A DNA stretch of 64,000 nucleotides from Parageobacillus caldoxylosilyticus NBRC 107762 (GCF_000632715.1 NZ_BAWO01000001.1:62001-126000); one strand, 5' to 3'. Shown: positions 36,563-46,914, counted from the first letter of the stretch. Notes: generated by a model not told the origin, from the letters alone. Numbers and translations are program-made.

Positions 36563-37657
36563 CTATTGTTTTCCAATATATTTCTCCTTCTGGCGATTAT
36601 GTTCTTCCAATGTTTTGGTAAAAACAACATCTCCGCCTGGTGTAGCAAGAAAATAGAAATAGTCCGTTTTCGCAGGTTTCAATGCCGCTTGAATCGACAT
36701 CATCCCGGCATTGGCAATCGGCCCAGGCGGGAGGCCTTTGTAGATATACGTATTATATGGGGATTTTACTTCTAAATCTTTATAATAAACGCGATCTTTA
36801 TGCTTGCCAAGCGCATACAAAACGGTAGGGTCTGTCTGCAATGGCATGCCCTTGCGGAGGCGGTTGTAAAACACGCTCGCAATTTTTTGGCGATCCGCTT
36901 TTTCCGTTGCTTCCTCCTCAATTAGAGAGGATATGGTTAACAGCTGGTGCGGCGACATATTTGCTTTCTTCATATCCTGTTCGTATTTCGCTAACACCTC
37001 TGCTGTTTTCCCCAACATCTCCTCAATAATGTCGGAAATAGGGGGCTTTTTTTCATCAAACGAATACGTAGCAGGAAACAAATAGCCTTCTAGCGGATAA
37101 CGGATGTTTTTATTAAAAATATCCTTCGACAAAACGGTAGGGTATTTTTGCATCAAATGTTCAATATAAGCACGGTCATTTAACTGCTTTAGCACCTCTT
37201 CCTTCTTGTATCCCGTTTTTTCGGCAATGATGGCCGCGATTTGCGTTATTTGCGTCCCTTCCGGAATCGTTAGTTTAAGTCCGGCTTTTTTCGTTATCTT
37301 TCCCGTTTTTAAAACTGCAATAATATCGTCAACGGACATGGAACGATTTAGTTTGTATTCCCCTGCTTGGAAATCCACATGATTTTTAAATTTGACGTAA
37401 TAGCGAAACACCGTTGCGCTTTTGATCAGCCTCTTTTTTTCCAACAGATTGGCAATCTCATTCACGGAAGAGCCGATAGGAATCGATATATGAACAGGCT
37501 TTTTGTCCTGTGGATCGACTGGTTGCAACGCCGACTTGATATAGAAATAGCTGCCTACCCCTATCGCGATACAAGCAATCAATATAGCAGCACAAACGAG
37601 CAACACGATTTTTCGTACAATTTGTGCATCTTTTTGTAAAAATTGGTTATTGTCCAT
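36563..37657 (-). CDS. mltG: Endolytic murein transglycosylase MltG (YrrL)
   Basis: 364 residues: cytoplasmic N-terminus, one transmembrane helix (about 17-40), a LysM-like region (PIGSSVNEIANLLEKKRLI) and the YceG/MltG catalytic domain with the active glutamate in TISSLIEEEA and the QTDPTVLYALG and GLPPGPIANAG segments. It cuts nascent glycan strands. AAAGGAGG lies 8 nt before the ATG, and TATAAT at 37682-37687 gives it a likely promoter after the yrzB terminator. Confidence 0.95.
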   Translation of the reverse strand: MDNNQFLQKDAQIVRKIVLLVCAAILIACIAIGVGSYFYIKSALQPVDPQDKKPVHISIPIGSSVNEIANLLEKKRLIKSATVFRYYVKFKNHVDFQAGEYKLNRSMSVDDIIAVLKTGKITKKAGLKLTIPEGTQITQIAAIIAEKTGYKKEEVLKQLNDRAYIEHLMQKYPTVLSKDIFNKNIRYPLEGYLFPATYSFDEKKPPISDIIEEMLGKTAEVLAKYEQDMKKANMSPHQLLTISSLIEEEATEKADRQKIASVFYNRLRKGMPLQTDPTVLYALGKHKDRVYYKDLEVKSPYNTYIYKGLPPGPIANAGMMSIQAALKPAKTDYFYFLATPGGDVVFTKTLEEHNRQKEKYIGKQ

Positions 37658-37736
37658 TGGAAACCTCCTTTCACTCGTGATATTATACTACAAATTTTTG
37701 CATTTTTCGCTATTCGTTTGTCTTTTTTTCAATAAA

Positions 37737-37766
37737 AAAGATGGCCCAGTATACCGGGCCATCTTT
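37737..37766 (-). terminator. Terminator after yrzB
   Basis: 11-bp perfect stem AAAGATGGCCC/GGGCCATCTTT with an 8-nt loop and a T-run on the minus strand. Confidence 0.93.
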
Positions 37767-37781
37767 TTCATCCTACTTCTC

Positions 37782-38069
37782 TCATTCTTCTTGTTCGGCG
37801 CAGAACGTATTCCATACTTCTTCAATCATTTCCCATTCTTCTTCCGACTCAATTGGCAGCAGTTCCCCTTCCTGCTCTCCTTCACCAGGAATAAATGCCG
37901 ACACATGAATTTCCGTTTCTTCGTCATCGTCTTCAAATTCTGCACCTACCGGATAATAAAACACATACGATTTTCCAAAGTCCTCTGACTCAAACGTAAA
38001 CAATATTTCACATAATTGCTCATTGCCGTTTTCATCGACAACAGTAATATGTCGATCGCCATGTTCCAT
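37782..38069 (-). CDS. yrzB: YrzB family acidic protein (UPF0473/DUF1292)
   Basis: 95 residues, strongly acidic, with the DUF1292 pattern [21 protein letters not shown] and a YVFYYP beta segment, ending [11 protein letters not shown]. Function unknown; it is nearly always linked to ruvX and ireB. GGAGGAG lies 5 nt before the ATG at 38069. The longer frame to 38141 overlaps ruvX and is rejected. Confidence 0.92.
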   Translation of the reverse strand: MEHGDRHITVVDENGNEQLCEILFTFESEDFGKSYVFYYPVGAEFEDDDEETEIHVSAFIPGEGEQEGELLPIESEEEWEMIEEVWNTFCAEQEE

Positions 38070-38085
38070 ATTTTTCTCCTCCAAT

Positions 38086-38502
38086 TTACTGTTTACTATC
38101 CAAATACGACTGCAAAATGACGACAGCCGCCATTTTATCAATGACCTTTCTGCGCTTTTTTCGGCTGAGATCGGCGGCGATTAACATCCGTTCCGCCGCC
38201 ATAGTGGATAAACGCTCGTCCCACAATATGACTGGAAGGGAAAATTCCCGTTTGAGCAATTCTGCGAAGCGCTGGCTCGCCTCCGCCCGCGGACCAACGG
38301 TTCCATTCATATTTTTTGGAAATCCGACGACAATCGTTTCGACCTGATATTCATCAATAATTTCGCGAAGCCGCTTCAGCCCGTATTCTCCTCGCTCTTC
38401 GTCGATTGCGATCGTCTCCAGTCCTTGCGCCGTCCAGCCCAGTTCATCGCTAACTGCTACTCCAAGCGTTTTTGTACCTAAATCAAGTCCCAATATACGC
38501 AT
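38086..38502 (-). CDS. ruvX: YqgF/RuvX, pre-16S rRNA nuclease family
   Basis: 138 residues of the RNase H-like YqgF fold: the first acidic motif [12 protein letters not shown], the second [11 protein letters not shown], and LWDERLST with the third. Annotated both as a putative Holliday-junction resolvase and as the nuclease that trims the 16S rRNA 5' end; the latter has the better experimental support. It starts 3 bp after ireB. Confidence 0.94.
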   Translation of the reverse strand: MRILGLDLGTKTLGVAVSDELGWTAQGLETIAIDEERGEYGLKRLREIIDEYQVETIVVGFPKNMNGTVGPRAEASQRFAELLKREFSLPVILWDERLSTMAAERMLIAADLSRKKRRKVIDKMAAVVILQSYLDSKQ

Positions 38503-38505
38503 CGG

Positions 38506-38772
38506 TTAATCCTTTCGTTGCCCTTGTAAATAGAATTTCACCAATTCCTCAATTAATTCATCACGCTCCACTTTTCGTATTAACGCGCGCGCATCTTTAT
38601 GGCGGGGGATGTAAGCAGGGTCGCCAGATAATAAGTACCCGACAATTTGATTAATCGGATTGTATCCTTTTTCTTGCAGAGCGTCATACACCGTCAGCAG
38701 CACTTCGCGAATATTTGTTTCGGCTGGCTCTTCCGAAAAATGAAACCGCATCGTTTGGTCAAACGAGCTCAC
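38506..38772 (-). CDS. ireB: IreB family regulatory phosphoprotein (YrzL)
   Basis: 88 residues with the invariant block [25 protein letters not shown]. IreB is a substrate of the PASTA kinase IreK in Enterococcus, where it modulates cephalosporin resistance. The GTG at 38772 gives MSSFDQTM as in Bacillus homologues, with GAGGTG 6 nt upstream; a GTG three codons earlier is the alternative. It follows alaS by 70 bp. Confidence 0.92.
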   Translation of the reverse strand: MSSFDQTMRFHFSEEPAETNIREVLLTVYDALQEKGYNPINQIVGYLLSGDPAYIPRHKDARALIRKVERDELIEELVKFYLQGQRKD

Positions 38773-38842
38773 CGTCTCCACCTCGCTCTCCGTTCTGGCA
38801 TCTCCCTATCTTACATCCATTGTACACTATCTTTATCAATTA

Positions 38843-41476
38843 TCAAACGGATTTTATCCATTTTTCGACATATTGCAATGCTTCTCCGACTTTGCTTGGG
38901 TCTTTTCCGCCGGCCTGTGCCATGTCAGCACGACCGCCGCCACCGCCGCCGCAGCGAGCGGCCACTTCTTTAATTAATTTTCCAGCATGGTATCCTTTTT
39001 CCACTAAATCGTTCGTGACACCGGCGATCAAGTTTACTTTTTCTTCTTGCACAGCAGCCAACACGATAATAGCGGATCCTAGTTTTTGCTTCAAATCGTC
39101 TACCATCGTCCGCAAATGATTCATATCTGTTGCATTGACTTTGCTAGCTAATACCGGAATGCCGTTTACTTCTTTGACTTTATGGACAAGATTAGCCGCT
39201 TCTAAATTGCCAAGACGGGCCGCAAGTGATTCATTTTCGCGCTGCAATTGACGGATTTCGTTCATTAATGCGTCTAGTCGCCCCATTATTTCTCTCGGGT
39301 TCGCTTTTAATTTTTGCGCTACTTCTTGCAAGAGGGCGATTTGCTCATTCATAAAGCGGTACGCCGCTTCGCCTGTAACGGCTTCAATCCGGCGGGTGCC
39401 GGCGCCGATTCCGGACTCGGAGACGATTTTAAACAAACCGATCGCCGAGGTATTCGGCACATGGCAGCCTCCACAAAGCTCTAAACTGTAATCGCCTACT
39501 TGCACGACGCGGACAATCTCGCCGTATTTTTCGCCAAATAGCGCCATCGCCCCCATCGCTTTCGCTTCTTCAAGCGGCTTATAGAAAATGTCGACCGGAA
39601 TGCTGCGCCAAATTTTTTCATTGACAATGGCTTCAATTTGCTCTAGCTCCTCTGGCTTCACTTGGCCAAAGTGGGTAAAGTCAAAGCGCAAGCGGTCTGG
39701 AGCGACTAACGATCCTGCCTGGTTGACATGTGGCCCGAGCACATCCTTTAACGCCTGGTGCAACAGATGGGTCGCTGTATGGTTTTTAATAATATTGGCC
39801 CGTTTTGCCTCATCAATTTGCGCTGTATATGTTTCTCCTTTTCTCAATGTTCCTTTTTCGATGACGACATAATGCAGGTGCTGCCCGTTTGGCGCTTTTT
39901 GCACATCTTTTACAAACGCTTTTGTCGTTTCGTTTTCAAGCCAGCCTTGGTCGGCGATCTGTCCGCCGCTTTCCGCATAAAACGGAGTTACATCTAATAT
40001 AATTTGCGCTTCGTCTCCTTCTTTTACTTCATCGACAAGCTGCCCGTCTTTGACAATAACGGCGACCGTAGAGGCGGTATGGAGCTGATCGTAACCGACA
40101 AACTTGCTTTCTACTTTAATATCGCCGAGCACGCCGCCTTGCACCTGCATCGAGTCGACGTCCTGTCTAGCGGCACGGGCGCGCTCACGCTGCCGCTCCA
40201 TTTCCCGTTCAAATCCGTCGTGGTCGACTTTCATTCCTTCTTCTTGCGCATATTCTTCCGTTAGTTCAATTGGAAAACCATAGGTATCATAAAGGCGAAA
40301 CACATCTTCTCCGGAAATGACATCGCTTCCCCGTTCTTTTTCTTTTTGAATGACGCTTGCTAAAATCGCCAACCCTTCATGAAGCGTTTCGTGGAAGCGC
40401 TCTTCTTCATTTTTGATCACTCTTTGGATGAACTCGGCTTTTTCTTTTACTTCCGGGTAGAAATCGCTCATGATTTCGCCGACAACCGGCACCAATTCGT
40501 ACATAAACGGCCGCTCGATACCGAGCTGCTTAGCATAGCGAACCGCACGGCGCAATAACCGGCGCAATACATATCCGCGCCCTTCGTTTGACGGCAGCGC
40601 GCCGTCGCCAATCGCGAATGTGACCGCGCGAATATGGTCAGCGATCACTTTAAAAGCCACGTCTTTCTCCTTGTCCACACCATATTTTTGTCCGGAAATT
40701 TGCTCTGTCGCGCGAATGATCGGCATAAACAAATCGGTTTCAAAGTTAGTCGGCACTCCTTGCAAAATCGAGCACATCCGCTCCAGGCCCATGCCCGTGT
40801 CAATGTTTTTCTTTGGAAGCGGCGTGTACGTGCCGTCTGGATTATGGTTGAATTGCGAAAATACCAAGTTCCACACTTCTAAATAGCGGTCGTTTTCCCC
40901 GCCCGGATACAATTCCGGATCATTCGGATCGTTTCCAAATTCTTCGCCGCGGTCATAGAAAATTTCTGTATTTGGTCCGCTCGGTCCTTCGCCAATATCC
41001 CAGAAATTTCCTTCCAACCGTATGATTCGTTCTTCCGGAATGCCGATTTCTTTATGCCAAATTTCAAACGCTTCCTCGTCTTCCGGATGAACCGTGACAG
41101 ACAGCCGCTCCGGCTCAAAGCCAATCCATTTTTCGCTCGTTAAAAATTCCCATGCCCAATGAATCGCTTCCCGTTTGAAATAGTCGCCGATGGAAAAGTT
41201 TCCGAGCATTTCGAAAAATGTATGATGGCGTGCGGTTTTGCCGACGTTTTCAATGTCATTGGTACGGATCGATTTTTGCGCATTGCAAATGCGGGGGTTC
41301 TCTGGAACAATGCGGCCGTCGAAATATTTCTTTAACGTCGCCACCCCGCTGTTAATCCATAACAGCGACGGATCGTCAACAGGAATGAGAGAGGCGCTTG
41401 GCTCAACGGCATGGCCTTTCTCCTTAAAAAACTCTAAAAACATTCTCCTTACTTGCGCAGAAGTAAGCTTCTTCAT
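38843..41476 (-). CDS. alaS: Alanyl-tRNA synthetase
   Basis: 877 residues, standard. The order is the class II catalytic domain (motif 2 in the N-terminal 240 residues), the tRNA-recognition domain, the editing domain with zinc ligands [11 protein letters not shown] and CGGCH, and the C-Ala domain ending in the glycine run [16 protein letters not shown]. It charges tRNA-Ala and clears Ser/Gly mischarging. GGGAGG precedes the ATG. The gene is controlled by the T-box directly upstream. Confidence 0.98.
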   Translation of the reverse strand: MKKLTSAQVRRMFLEFFKEKGHAVEPSASLIPVDDPSLLWINSGVATLKKYFDGRIVPENPRICNAQKSIRTNDIENVGKTARHHTFFEMLGNFSIGDYFKREAIHWAWEFLTSEKWIGFEPERLSVTVHPEDEEAFEIWHKEIGIPEERIIRLEGNFWDIGEGPSGPNTEIFYDRGEEFGNDPNDPELYPGGENDRYLEVWNLVFSQFNHNPDGTYTPLPKKNIDTGMGLERMCSILQGVPTNFETDLFMPIIRATEQISGQKYGVDKEKDVAFKVIADHIRAVTFAIGDGALPSNEGRGYVLRRLLRRAVRYAKQLGIERPFMYELVPVVGEIMSDFYPEVKEKAEFIQRVIKNEEERFHETLHEGLAILASVIQKEKERGSDVISGEDVFRLYDTYGFPIELTEEYAQEEGMKVDHDGFEREMERQRERARAARQDVDSMQVQGGVLGDIKVESKFVGYDQLHTASTVAVIVKDGQLVDEVKEGDEAQIILDVTPFYAESGGQIADQGWLENETTKAFVKDVQKAPNGQHLHYVVIEKGTLRKGETYTAQIDEAKRANIIKNHTATHLLHQALKDVLGPHVNQAGSLVAPDRLRFDFTHFGQVKPEELEQIEAIVNEKIWRSIPVDIFYKPLEEAKAMGAMALFGEKYGEIVRVVQVGDYSLELCGGCHVPNTSAIGLFKIVSESGIGAGTRRIEAVTGEAAYRFMNEQIALLQEVAQKLKANPREIMGRLDALMNEIRQLQRENESLAARLGNLEAANLVHKVKEVNGIPVLASKVNATDMNHLRTMVDDLKQKLGSAIIVLAAVQEEKVNLIAGVTNDLVEKGYHAGKLIKEVAARCGGGGGGRADMAQAGGKDPSKVGEALQYVEKWIKSV

Positions 41477-41504
41477 GATGATCCTCCCTTTCTATGTAAT
41501 ATAT

Positions 41505-41763
41505 AAAAAACTCTCATCCCCTTCAGGGACGAGAGTTATGCTCGCGGTACCACCCTGTTTATGAACGGCAGAGCGTTCATCACCTCATTAGCCGTAACGT
41601 GGCTTAGACGTCAGGTTTTGCCTGCGCTCCGGATTAGCGTTCTGTTACCCTTCATCTGGAATTTCTTTCAGCCGCGGAAATTCCTCTCTGTGCGCGAATT
41701 CGCGCTTTAAGATGGACTGTAACATACTCGATCCGTCATCGCATTATGTATTCACTTTTTCAA
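41505..41763 (-). promoter_or_regulatory. T-box riboswitch of alaS (alanine specifier)
   Basis: The T-box sequence AGGGTGGTACCGCG is at 41543-41556. Stem I has the AGTA motif and an 8-nt specifier-loop strand GAACGCTA between paired GTAACA and ATCC; the specifier is GCT (41636-41638), an alanine codon. TGGT in the T-box pairs with the A73-CCA end of tRNA-Ala. The terminator (41505-41537, stem AACTCTC-TCCC/GGGA-GAGAGTT type with T-run) is mutually exclusive with the antiterminator. Uncharged tRNA-Ala should turn alaS on. Confidence 0.95.
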
Positions 41764-41769
41764 TGTATG

Positions 41770-41798
41770 ATTATAGACAAGCCATATCAATTTGTCAA
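41770..41798 (-). promoter_or_regulatory. Consensus sigma-A promoter of alaS
   Basis: On the minus strand a perfect TTGACA, 17-bp spacer and perfect TATAAT. The -35 overlaps the stop codon of the upstream yrrI gene. Confidence 0.93.
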
Positions 41799-42859
41799 CG
41801 CGGCTGGTAATGTTCTTTCCAATGAAGAAGAGCCACCTTCAATACTGCCAGAAGCGGAACAGCAATAATAAGGCCGAGCACCCCGGCAATTTCGCCGCCA
41901 AAAAACAAAGCAAACATAATCACGAGCGGATGCATATGCAAACTTTTTCCGACAATCAGCGGTGATAAAATATTTCCTTCCAAAAATTGAAGGAGAAAAA
42001 TAATAGCAGCGACGATGAGCACCATTTTCAAGGAAACGGTTGCCGCTAAAATGACCGCGGGAATGGCGCCGATAATTGGTCCAAAATAAGGAATAATATT
42101 GGTGATGCCGATGATGCAGCCAAGCAACAGCGGATAATCCATTCCGACAAGCCACAAAGCGAGCGCGGCCACCGTGCCGATCACGGCTCCTACAAACAAT
42201 TGCCCGCGGATATAGTTGCCAAGCGATTCGTCAACATCTTTCAAAAAGGCCATTCCCGGCTCCCGCCACCGTTTCGGCGTCATATACCATACCGCTTTTT
42301 TCAGCAGTTCGATATCCTTTAACATGTAAAATACAATAAATGGAATAAGCAGAAACAGAAACGCCGAATTGACCAACCCTTTTACACCATTCATCACCAT
42401 CGTTAACGTATCGGCGGCGGTTCGTTCCATTAGCGTCAGCATCGCTTCAATTCGTGTATGAATTTCCATTGGCCATGTCGACGTCTGGTTATGAATGTCC
42501 TTCGCCCAATTCCGGTATGTTTCGATTAACGCCGGCAAGCTTTCGCTCAATTCTTTCAACTGTTCAATAAACAGCGGAATGCCTTTATACAAGCCGTAGC
42601 CGATGCCGCCGAAAAAAAGAAAATAGATCAATAAAATGGCTATCCAGCGCGGGATTCCCTTTTCATGAATGTATTCCACCAATGGATGCAATAAATAAGT
42701 AATAAAAGCGGCAATGATAAATGGAATCAACGCGGTAATCAATAAATCGACGGCAGGCAGCCACACTTCTTTCATGCGGACGACTAAATAAATAATAACC
42801 GTAATAAGCAGCCATTTGCCAATTCGAACAATCGACAACCACTGCTGTTCCCCCATCAT
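41795..42859 (-). CDS. yrrI: AI-2E family membrane transporter YrrI
   Basis: 354 residues with about eight hydrophobic helices and a loop near residues 90-135, typical of the AI-2E/PerM family; IIGITNIIPYFGPIIGAIPAVI and EGNILSPLIVGKSLHMHPLVIMFAL are the conserved C-terminal blocks. Position before alaS matches Bacillus YrrI. Substrate unknown. ATG codons at 42859 and 42856 both follow AAGGGGGGTG; the longer frame lacks support. Confidence 0.9.
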   Translation of the reverse strand: MMGEQQWLSIVRIGKWLLITVIIYLVVRMKEVWLPAVDLLITALIPFIIAAFITYLLHPLVEYIHEKGIPRWIAILLIYFLFFGGIGYGLYKGIPLFIEQLKELSESLPALIETYRNWAKDIHNQTSTWPMEIHTRIEAMLTLMERTAADTLTMVMNGVKGLVNSAFLFLLIPFIVFYMLKDIELLKKAVWYMTPKRWREPGMAFLKDVDESLGNYIRGQLFVGAVIGTVAALALWLVGMDYPLLLGCIIGITNIIPYFGPIIGAIPAVILAATVSLKMVLIVAAIIFLLQFLEGNILSPLIVGKSLHMHPLVIMFALFFGGEIAGVLGLIIAVPLLAVLKVALLHWKEHYQPR

Positions 42860-42905
42860 AACACCCCCCTTACCGTTAGTGTAGGAGAAGGGAGCGGAAT
42901 TATGC

Positions 42906-42947
42906 AAAAAAGCGCCAATTCCCGCTATGTTTACAGGAATTGGCGCC
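42906..42947 (-). terminator. Terminator after the yrzQ-like gene
   Basis: Stem GCGCCAATTCC/GGAATTGGCGC, 13-nt loop, with six Ts on the minus strand. Confidence 0.92.
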
Positions 42948-42952
42948 AGCTT

Positions 42953-43087
42953 TTAGCGAACGGCGCGGGCTAAACGGCGTTGCATTTTTTTCATTGTGCG
43001 GTTGTTCATCCAGTTATTGCGCTGTGCTACTCGATAGGCAGCAACGCCTAATCCTAATGCCAACAGAGAGGTCATTGTCCGATTCAT
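42953..43087 (-). CDS. DUF3918 family small protein (YrzQ-like)
   Basis: 44 residues, MNRTMTSLLALGLGVAAYRV followed by a basic tail (MKKMQRRLARAVR). A short hydrophobic stretch at residues 6-19 plus a positive C-terminus fits a membrane-associated small protein. It matches the DUF3918 pattern; the Bacillus counterpart is probably YrzQ. TAGGAGGGA lies about 7 nt before the ATG. It sits between the zinc-ribbon gene and yrrI and ends in its own terminator. Confidence 0.82.
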   Translation of the reverse strand: MNRTMTSLLALGLGVAAYRVAQRNNWMNNRTMKKMQRRLARAVR

Positions 43088-43099
43088 GCACGTTCCCTC

Positions 43100-43291
43100 C
43101 TAAAATTGGATTGTGCGCTCGTGTTCATCAAACAAATCATCTAACGAGCTTAACGTCCCGTCTTCCTCGACTTGATGGGCGTGAATAATCCCTTTTGACA
43201 CGGACAATTCAATAAAGCAGTCCCAACAATAGTATTGATTCACACCAATTTTCCCTAAATTTTTGCTTTTGCAATTCGGGCAAATGAGCAC
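43100..43291 (-). CDS. Small zinc-ribbon protein
   Basis: 63 residues. CPNC near residues 4-7 and CWDC near 22-25 form a two-knuckle zinc ribbon, followed by an acidic C-terminus (LSSLDDLFDEHERTIQF). The start is GTG at 43291; AAGGAG is 12 nt upstream, rather far. Probably part of a yrrD-zinc ribbon-yrzQ transcript; it may correspond to Bacillus YrzR. Function unknown. Confidence 0.78.
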   Translation of the reverse strand: MLICPNCKSKNLGKIGVNQYYCWDCFIELSVSKGIIHAHQVEEDGTLSSLDDLFDEHERTIQF

Positions 43292-43307
43292 GAAACAGCC
43301 ACTCTCC

Positions 43308-43781
43308 TTACATCGTTGTGTTTACAATAATCGCTTCTTCCCCCGCGGTGAAAGGGGCAGCAGCAATTCGCTTTTTTCCTTCCGTTAAATCGGCAAAAAA
43401 ACCGTCTGTAATCTCATATCCTCCGATTATGCCCAATTGCCCGTGAAAATATACATCCTCTAATAATCCAAGTTTTTTTCCATCCGCCGTAATCACCGGT
43501 TTGCCGGCGATTCCGTGCTCACTGTAAAGAGAGTAGCCGGTTTGGAAAGAGGAAAATGGTTGTAAACAGGCAGCATCCTTTATGATAACCCCATCCGTTC
43601 CAACTGCTTGCACGGCCGAAAACGGGAGATAGCGATGGCGGGCAAACCACCCTTTGCTCTCTACTGCAAATCCTTGCACTTTTCCATGACTGGTAAAACA
43701 AATATCGCTGATTTTTCCAACGATCTTCCCTGTTTTTTGTTCATATACTGGAAGACCTTTCATATGAGAAAATGTTCGCAA
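43308..43781 (-). CDS. yrrD: PRC-barrel domain protein YrrD
   Basis: 157 residues containing two PRC-barrel-like repeats (GLPVYEQKTGKIVGKISDICF near the N-terminus and GKPVITADGKKLGLLEDVYF in the second half). PRC barrels bind proteins or RNA in photosynthesis and RimM; the role here is unknown. I prefer TTG at 43781, 8 nt after AAAGGTGG, giving MRTFSHMKGLPVYE; the open frame extends to an ATG at 43805, just after recD2. Confidence 0.8.
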   Translation of the reverse strand: MRTFSHMKGLPVYEQKTGKIVGKISDICFTSHGKVQGFAVESKGWFARHRYLPFSAVQAVGTDGVIIKDAACLQPFSSFQTGYSLYSEHGIAGKPVITADGKKLGLLEDVYFHGQLGIIGGYEITDGFFADLTEGKKRIAAAPFTAGEEAIIVNTTM

Positions 43782-43816
43782 AGATCTCCCCACCTTTCCA
43801 GCCATGCTTAGCTTGG

Positions 43817-46171
43817 CTAGCTGCTCATAAAATCATACGGTGAAACGTTTTCCATCCCTATGTTCGCATCTTCCATCGGCAGCTCTCCTTCGGTAAATGG
43901 CGCGAGAAACCGCTGCAATTTCTCCGCCAACGTCGTCTGCCGCGTCCCATCATCGCTGCGGGCGACTCCGAGCCGAAACGCCTCTTCCTCCCCGCATAAA
44001 ATTAAAAACTGTTTGCTTCTTGTCACGGCGGTATATAGCAAATTCCGCTTCAGCATGCGGTAATAACTTTTGACAACCGGCAAAATAACAATTGGAAATT
44101 CGCTTCCTTGCGCTTTATGAATTGAACAGCAATAGGCATGGGTAATTTGCGACAAGTCTTGCCGCGAATACGTGACCTCGATGCCATCAAACGAAACAAC
44201 GACCAAATCCTGCTTTTCCGTATTTTCTTTCGCGTAAAAAATGGCGACAATTTCACCAATATCTCCGTTAAACACGTTATCTTCCGGCTGATTGACAAGC
44301 TGCAGCACTTTGTCGCCGACCCTGTACACGACATCTCCGACAGAAAGCTCCCGCTTTTTTTCAGACTTTGGATTAAATAATTCTTGCAGCACTTGATTCA
44401 TCCGGTCAATTCCGGCAGGTCCGCGGTACATTGGGGCGAGCACTTGAATATCTTTTACAGCAAAGCCTTTTTTGCGCGCATTATCGGCAATTTGCCGCAC
44501 TACTTCGGCTACTTGTCCTGTCTGGCAACGGATAAAGGAGCGATCCGCTTTTTGGGCCGTTAAATCGGAAGGAACGAGGCCGTTTTTCATCTGGTGGGCC
44601 AATTCAATAATCGATGATCCTTCCGCCTGCCGGTACACTTCGGTCAGGCGAACGGTCGGCACCACTCCTGCCCTCAGCAAATCCTTTAACACTTGTCCCG
44701 GCCCAACTGATGGAAGCTGGTCTTCATCGCCAACAAGAATCACCTGCATGCCGTCAGGAATCGATTTAAACAGCTGATTCGCCAGCCACGTATCGACCAT
44801 TGACATTTCATCAACAATTAAAAGCCTGCCGCTAATCGGTTCATCCTCGTCATGCGTAAAACCTTCCGCTCCGTTCCAGCCAAGCAGCCGGTGAATCGTT
44901 ACAGCGGGAAGCCCGGTCGCCTCGCTCATTCGCTTTGCCGCTCTTCCCGTTGGTGCGGCAAGCAAAATCGGAAACGGACGGTCTTTCGTATAGTCTTTCG
45001 GATCAAGGGAAAGGCCATGCAAATCAGCAAATATTTCCACGATCCCTTTAATGACCGTCGTTTTCCCCGTCCCGGGCCCGCCGGTTAAAATAAAAAGCGA
45101 AGAGGAAAGCGCCTGGCGAATCGCTTCTTTTTGCAGCGGAGCGTATTGTACAGACAAACGCTCCTCCAATCTGCCGAGCGCCAGTAAAAATTCCGATTCT
45201 GGAAACGTCATGACCGCTTCCGTTTGCTGCAGCAAGCGTTTTACATTTGTCACAATTCCTTTTTCGGCAAAATAAAGTGACGGAATGTAAAACCTTTCCT
45301 CCTCCTCAATGAGTTTGCCTTCCTCGGCAAGCATGACCAACATTTGCTCAATCGTTTCGGCGCGGATTGTTTCACTGCGCTTTGCTTCTAAAAGCTGCTT
45401 CACATGTGCTGTCAGTTGGTCTTTCGTTATATATACATGTCCCTCTTGTAGGCAATCCTGTTCCAGCGCAAATAAACAGGCGGCGCGAATCCGCGCTGGG
45501 TGGCTTCCCGAAATGCCAAGCTGATATCCCAATTCATCAGCACGGCCAAATCCAATTCCTTCAACATCTTCAACAAGCTGGTATGGGTTTTGCTGAATAA
45601 TGGAAAGCGTTTCTTCTTGATATGCTTGATAAATTTTCATCGCTAACTGCGGCCCAAACCCAAACTGTGAAAGGGCGATCATCGTTTGCTCTAATCCTTC
45701 GTGGGTGCGCAGCGTTTCATACAATTCTTTCGCCTTTTGCTTCGTTAATTTCGGAACGCCATCTAATACGCTTGGATCCTCTAAAATTTTAGAAATGGCA
45801 TTTTCCCCGAGCGTTTCGACGATGGCCGTTGCCGTTTTTTTTCCGATTCCTTTAAATAAATCGCTCGCTAAATAATGAATGAGTCCCTCTTTCGTATTCG
45901 GGAACTGTTTGCGAAAATGTTCGACTACGTACTGCCGGCCAAATCTCGGATGGTTGTGAAATTTCCCATAAAAAATATACGTATCCTGTTCGTTCATTTT
46001 CGGAAAATATCCGGTCACTACTACTTCTTGTTCTTCACATGCTTCATTCGTTTCTTCCACACGGACGCGGATGACGGAATAAAAATTTTCCTCGTTATGG
46101 AAAATAGTAGCAACACATGTTCCTTTAATAAACGACGCTTCGTCTAATGCAAACGATTCCTGTTGGCGCAA
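43817..46171 (-). CDS. recD2: RecD2-type DNA helicase (YrrC)
   Basis: 784 residues: an N-terminal OB-like and helix-hairpin-helix region (HYLASDLFKGIGKKTATAIVE, EDVEGIGFGRADELG), then SF1B helicase motifs, Walker A ILTGGPGTGKTT, Walker B IVDEMSMVD, motif III VGDEDQLPSVGPG and motif VI AVTRSKQ. A 5'-3' helicase for replication-fork and repair work outside RecBCD. The start appears to be TTG at 46171 after AGGGGA. It is co-transcribed with yrrB (18 bp upstream). Confidence 0.94.
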   Translation of the reverse strand: MRQQESFALDEASFIKGTCVATIFHNEENFYSVIRVRVEETNEACEEQEVVVTGYFPKMNEQDTYIFYGKFHNHPRFGRQYVVEHFRKQFPNTKEGLIHYLASDLFKGIGKKTATAIVETLGENAISKILEDPSVLDGVPKLTKQKAKELYETLRTHEGLEQTMIALSQFGFGPQLAMKIYQAYQEETLSIIQQNPYQLVEDVEGIGFGRADELGYQLGISGSHPARIRAACLFALEQDCLQEGHVYITKDQLTAHVKQLLEAKRSETIRAETIEQMLVMLAEEGKLIEEEERFYIPSLYFAEKGIVTNVKRLLQQTEAVMTFPESEFLLALGRLEERLSVQYAPLQKEAIRQALSSSLFILTGGPGTGKTTVIKGIVEIFADLHGLSLDPKDYTKDRPFPILLAAPTGRAAKRMSEATGLPAVTIHRLLGWNGAEGFTHDEDEPISGRLLIVDEMSMVDTWLANQLFKSIPDGMQVILVGDEDQLPSVGPGQVLKDLLRAGVVPTVRLTEVYRQAEGSSIIELAHQMKNGLVPSDLTAQKADRSFIRCQTGQVAEVVRQIADNARKKGFAVKDIQVLAPMYRGPAGIDRMNQVLQELFNPKSEKKRELSVGDVVYRVGDKVLQLVNQPEDNVFNGDIGEIVAIFYAKENTEKQDLVVVSFDGIEVTYSRQDLSQITHAYCCSIHKAQGSEFPIVILPVVKSYYRMLKRNLLYTAVTRSKQFLILCGEEEAFRLGVARSDDGTRQTTLAEKLQRFLAPFTEGELPMEDANIGMENVSPYDFMSS

Positions 46172-46189
46172 TGGGAATCCCCTGCCTTT

Positions 46190-46852
46190 TTATTGTTGTA
46201 GCTTCTTTTCCATCATCTTTTTTCCATATCCTGCTAATAGGTGATCCGGCTGAATTTCCAAAGCAGTAGAAAACATGTCATGGGCGGTTTTGATATCCTC
46301 TTTGTAGGCATAAATGACGCCTAAATTATAATAGGCATCCGCATGACGGGGATCTAGCTGAATCGTTTTCTGGAAATAGTCCATCGCTTCGTCTACCAAT
46401 TCGAGATGGGCAAGGCATAATCCTAGTTGAAACACAGCCTCCACGTCGTTTTCCTTCAACTCCACCGCCCTTTGTAAATACGGAAGCGCCAGCCGCGGCA
46501 TCTCCAGGTTGATTAGCGACATGCCGAGCATAAAAAAAGCATCCGCATCCTGTAATCCTTTTCGCATCGCTTGTTCAAACATGTTCTTTGCTTGCGTGAA
46601 TTGCCCGCGTTTGTAATAGACGGAGCCTATTCCGTAATAAGCGGCAGCTGCATTATCATCAAGCTCGAGCGCTTTCTGGAAAAACTGCAGCGCCTTTTCC
46701 TCTTCTCCCGCCGCGGCTAACACCGTGCCAAAATTAATGTAGCCGACCGGATCTTTCGGATTTTCCTCAATCGCGTCGTGGAAGCATTGAATCGCCTCCT
46801 CATAATTTCCTTGCTGCATATAGGAAATTCCTTGTTGATTTTTATCTCCCAT
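46190..46852 (-). CDS. yrrB: Tetratricopeptide-repeat protein YrrB
   Basis: 220 residues made of about six TPR units (for example GYINFGTVLAAAGEEEKALQ, AYYNLGVIYAYKEDIKTAHD), a scaffold for protein contacts. The Bacillus orthologue is well known structurally, but its partner is not clear. GGGGTG precedes the ATG. An extended -10 TGCTACAAT (on plus 46875-46883) lies about 20 bp upstream, after the mnmA terminator. Confidence 0.92.
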   Translation of the reverse strand: MGDKNQQGISYMQQGNYEEAIQCFHDAIEENPKDPVGYINFGTVLAAAGEEEKALQFFQKALELDDNAAAAYYGIGSVYYKRGQFTQAKNMFEQAMRKGLQDADAFFMLGMSLINLEMPRLALPYLQRAVELKENDVEAVFQLGLCLAHLELVDEAMDYFQKTIQLDPRHADAYYNLGVIYAYKEDIKTAHDMFSTALEIQPDHLLAGYGKKMMEKKLQQ

Positions 46853-46914
46853 TGTTTTGTCACCCCTTACACCAATTGTAGCACATATGTTCGCAATTTT
46901 CTATCATTTACAAA

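Noticed and set aside
36451-36648. A 65-codon minus-strand frame overlapping the end of mltG and the terminator before trmR
   Set aside because: No ribosome site, no recognisable family, and it would run through the terminator hairpin.
38941-38966. Glycine-codon run in alaS as a slippage or triplet-repeat feature
   Set aside because: A glycine-rich stretch at this point is normal in the C-terminal domain of AlaRS.
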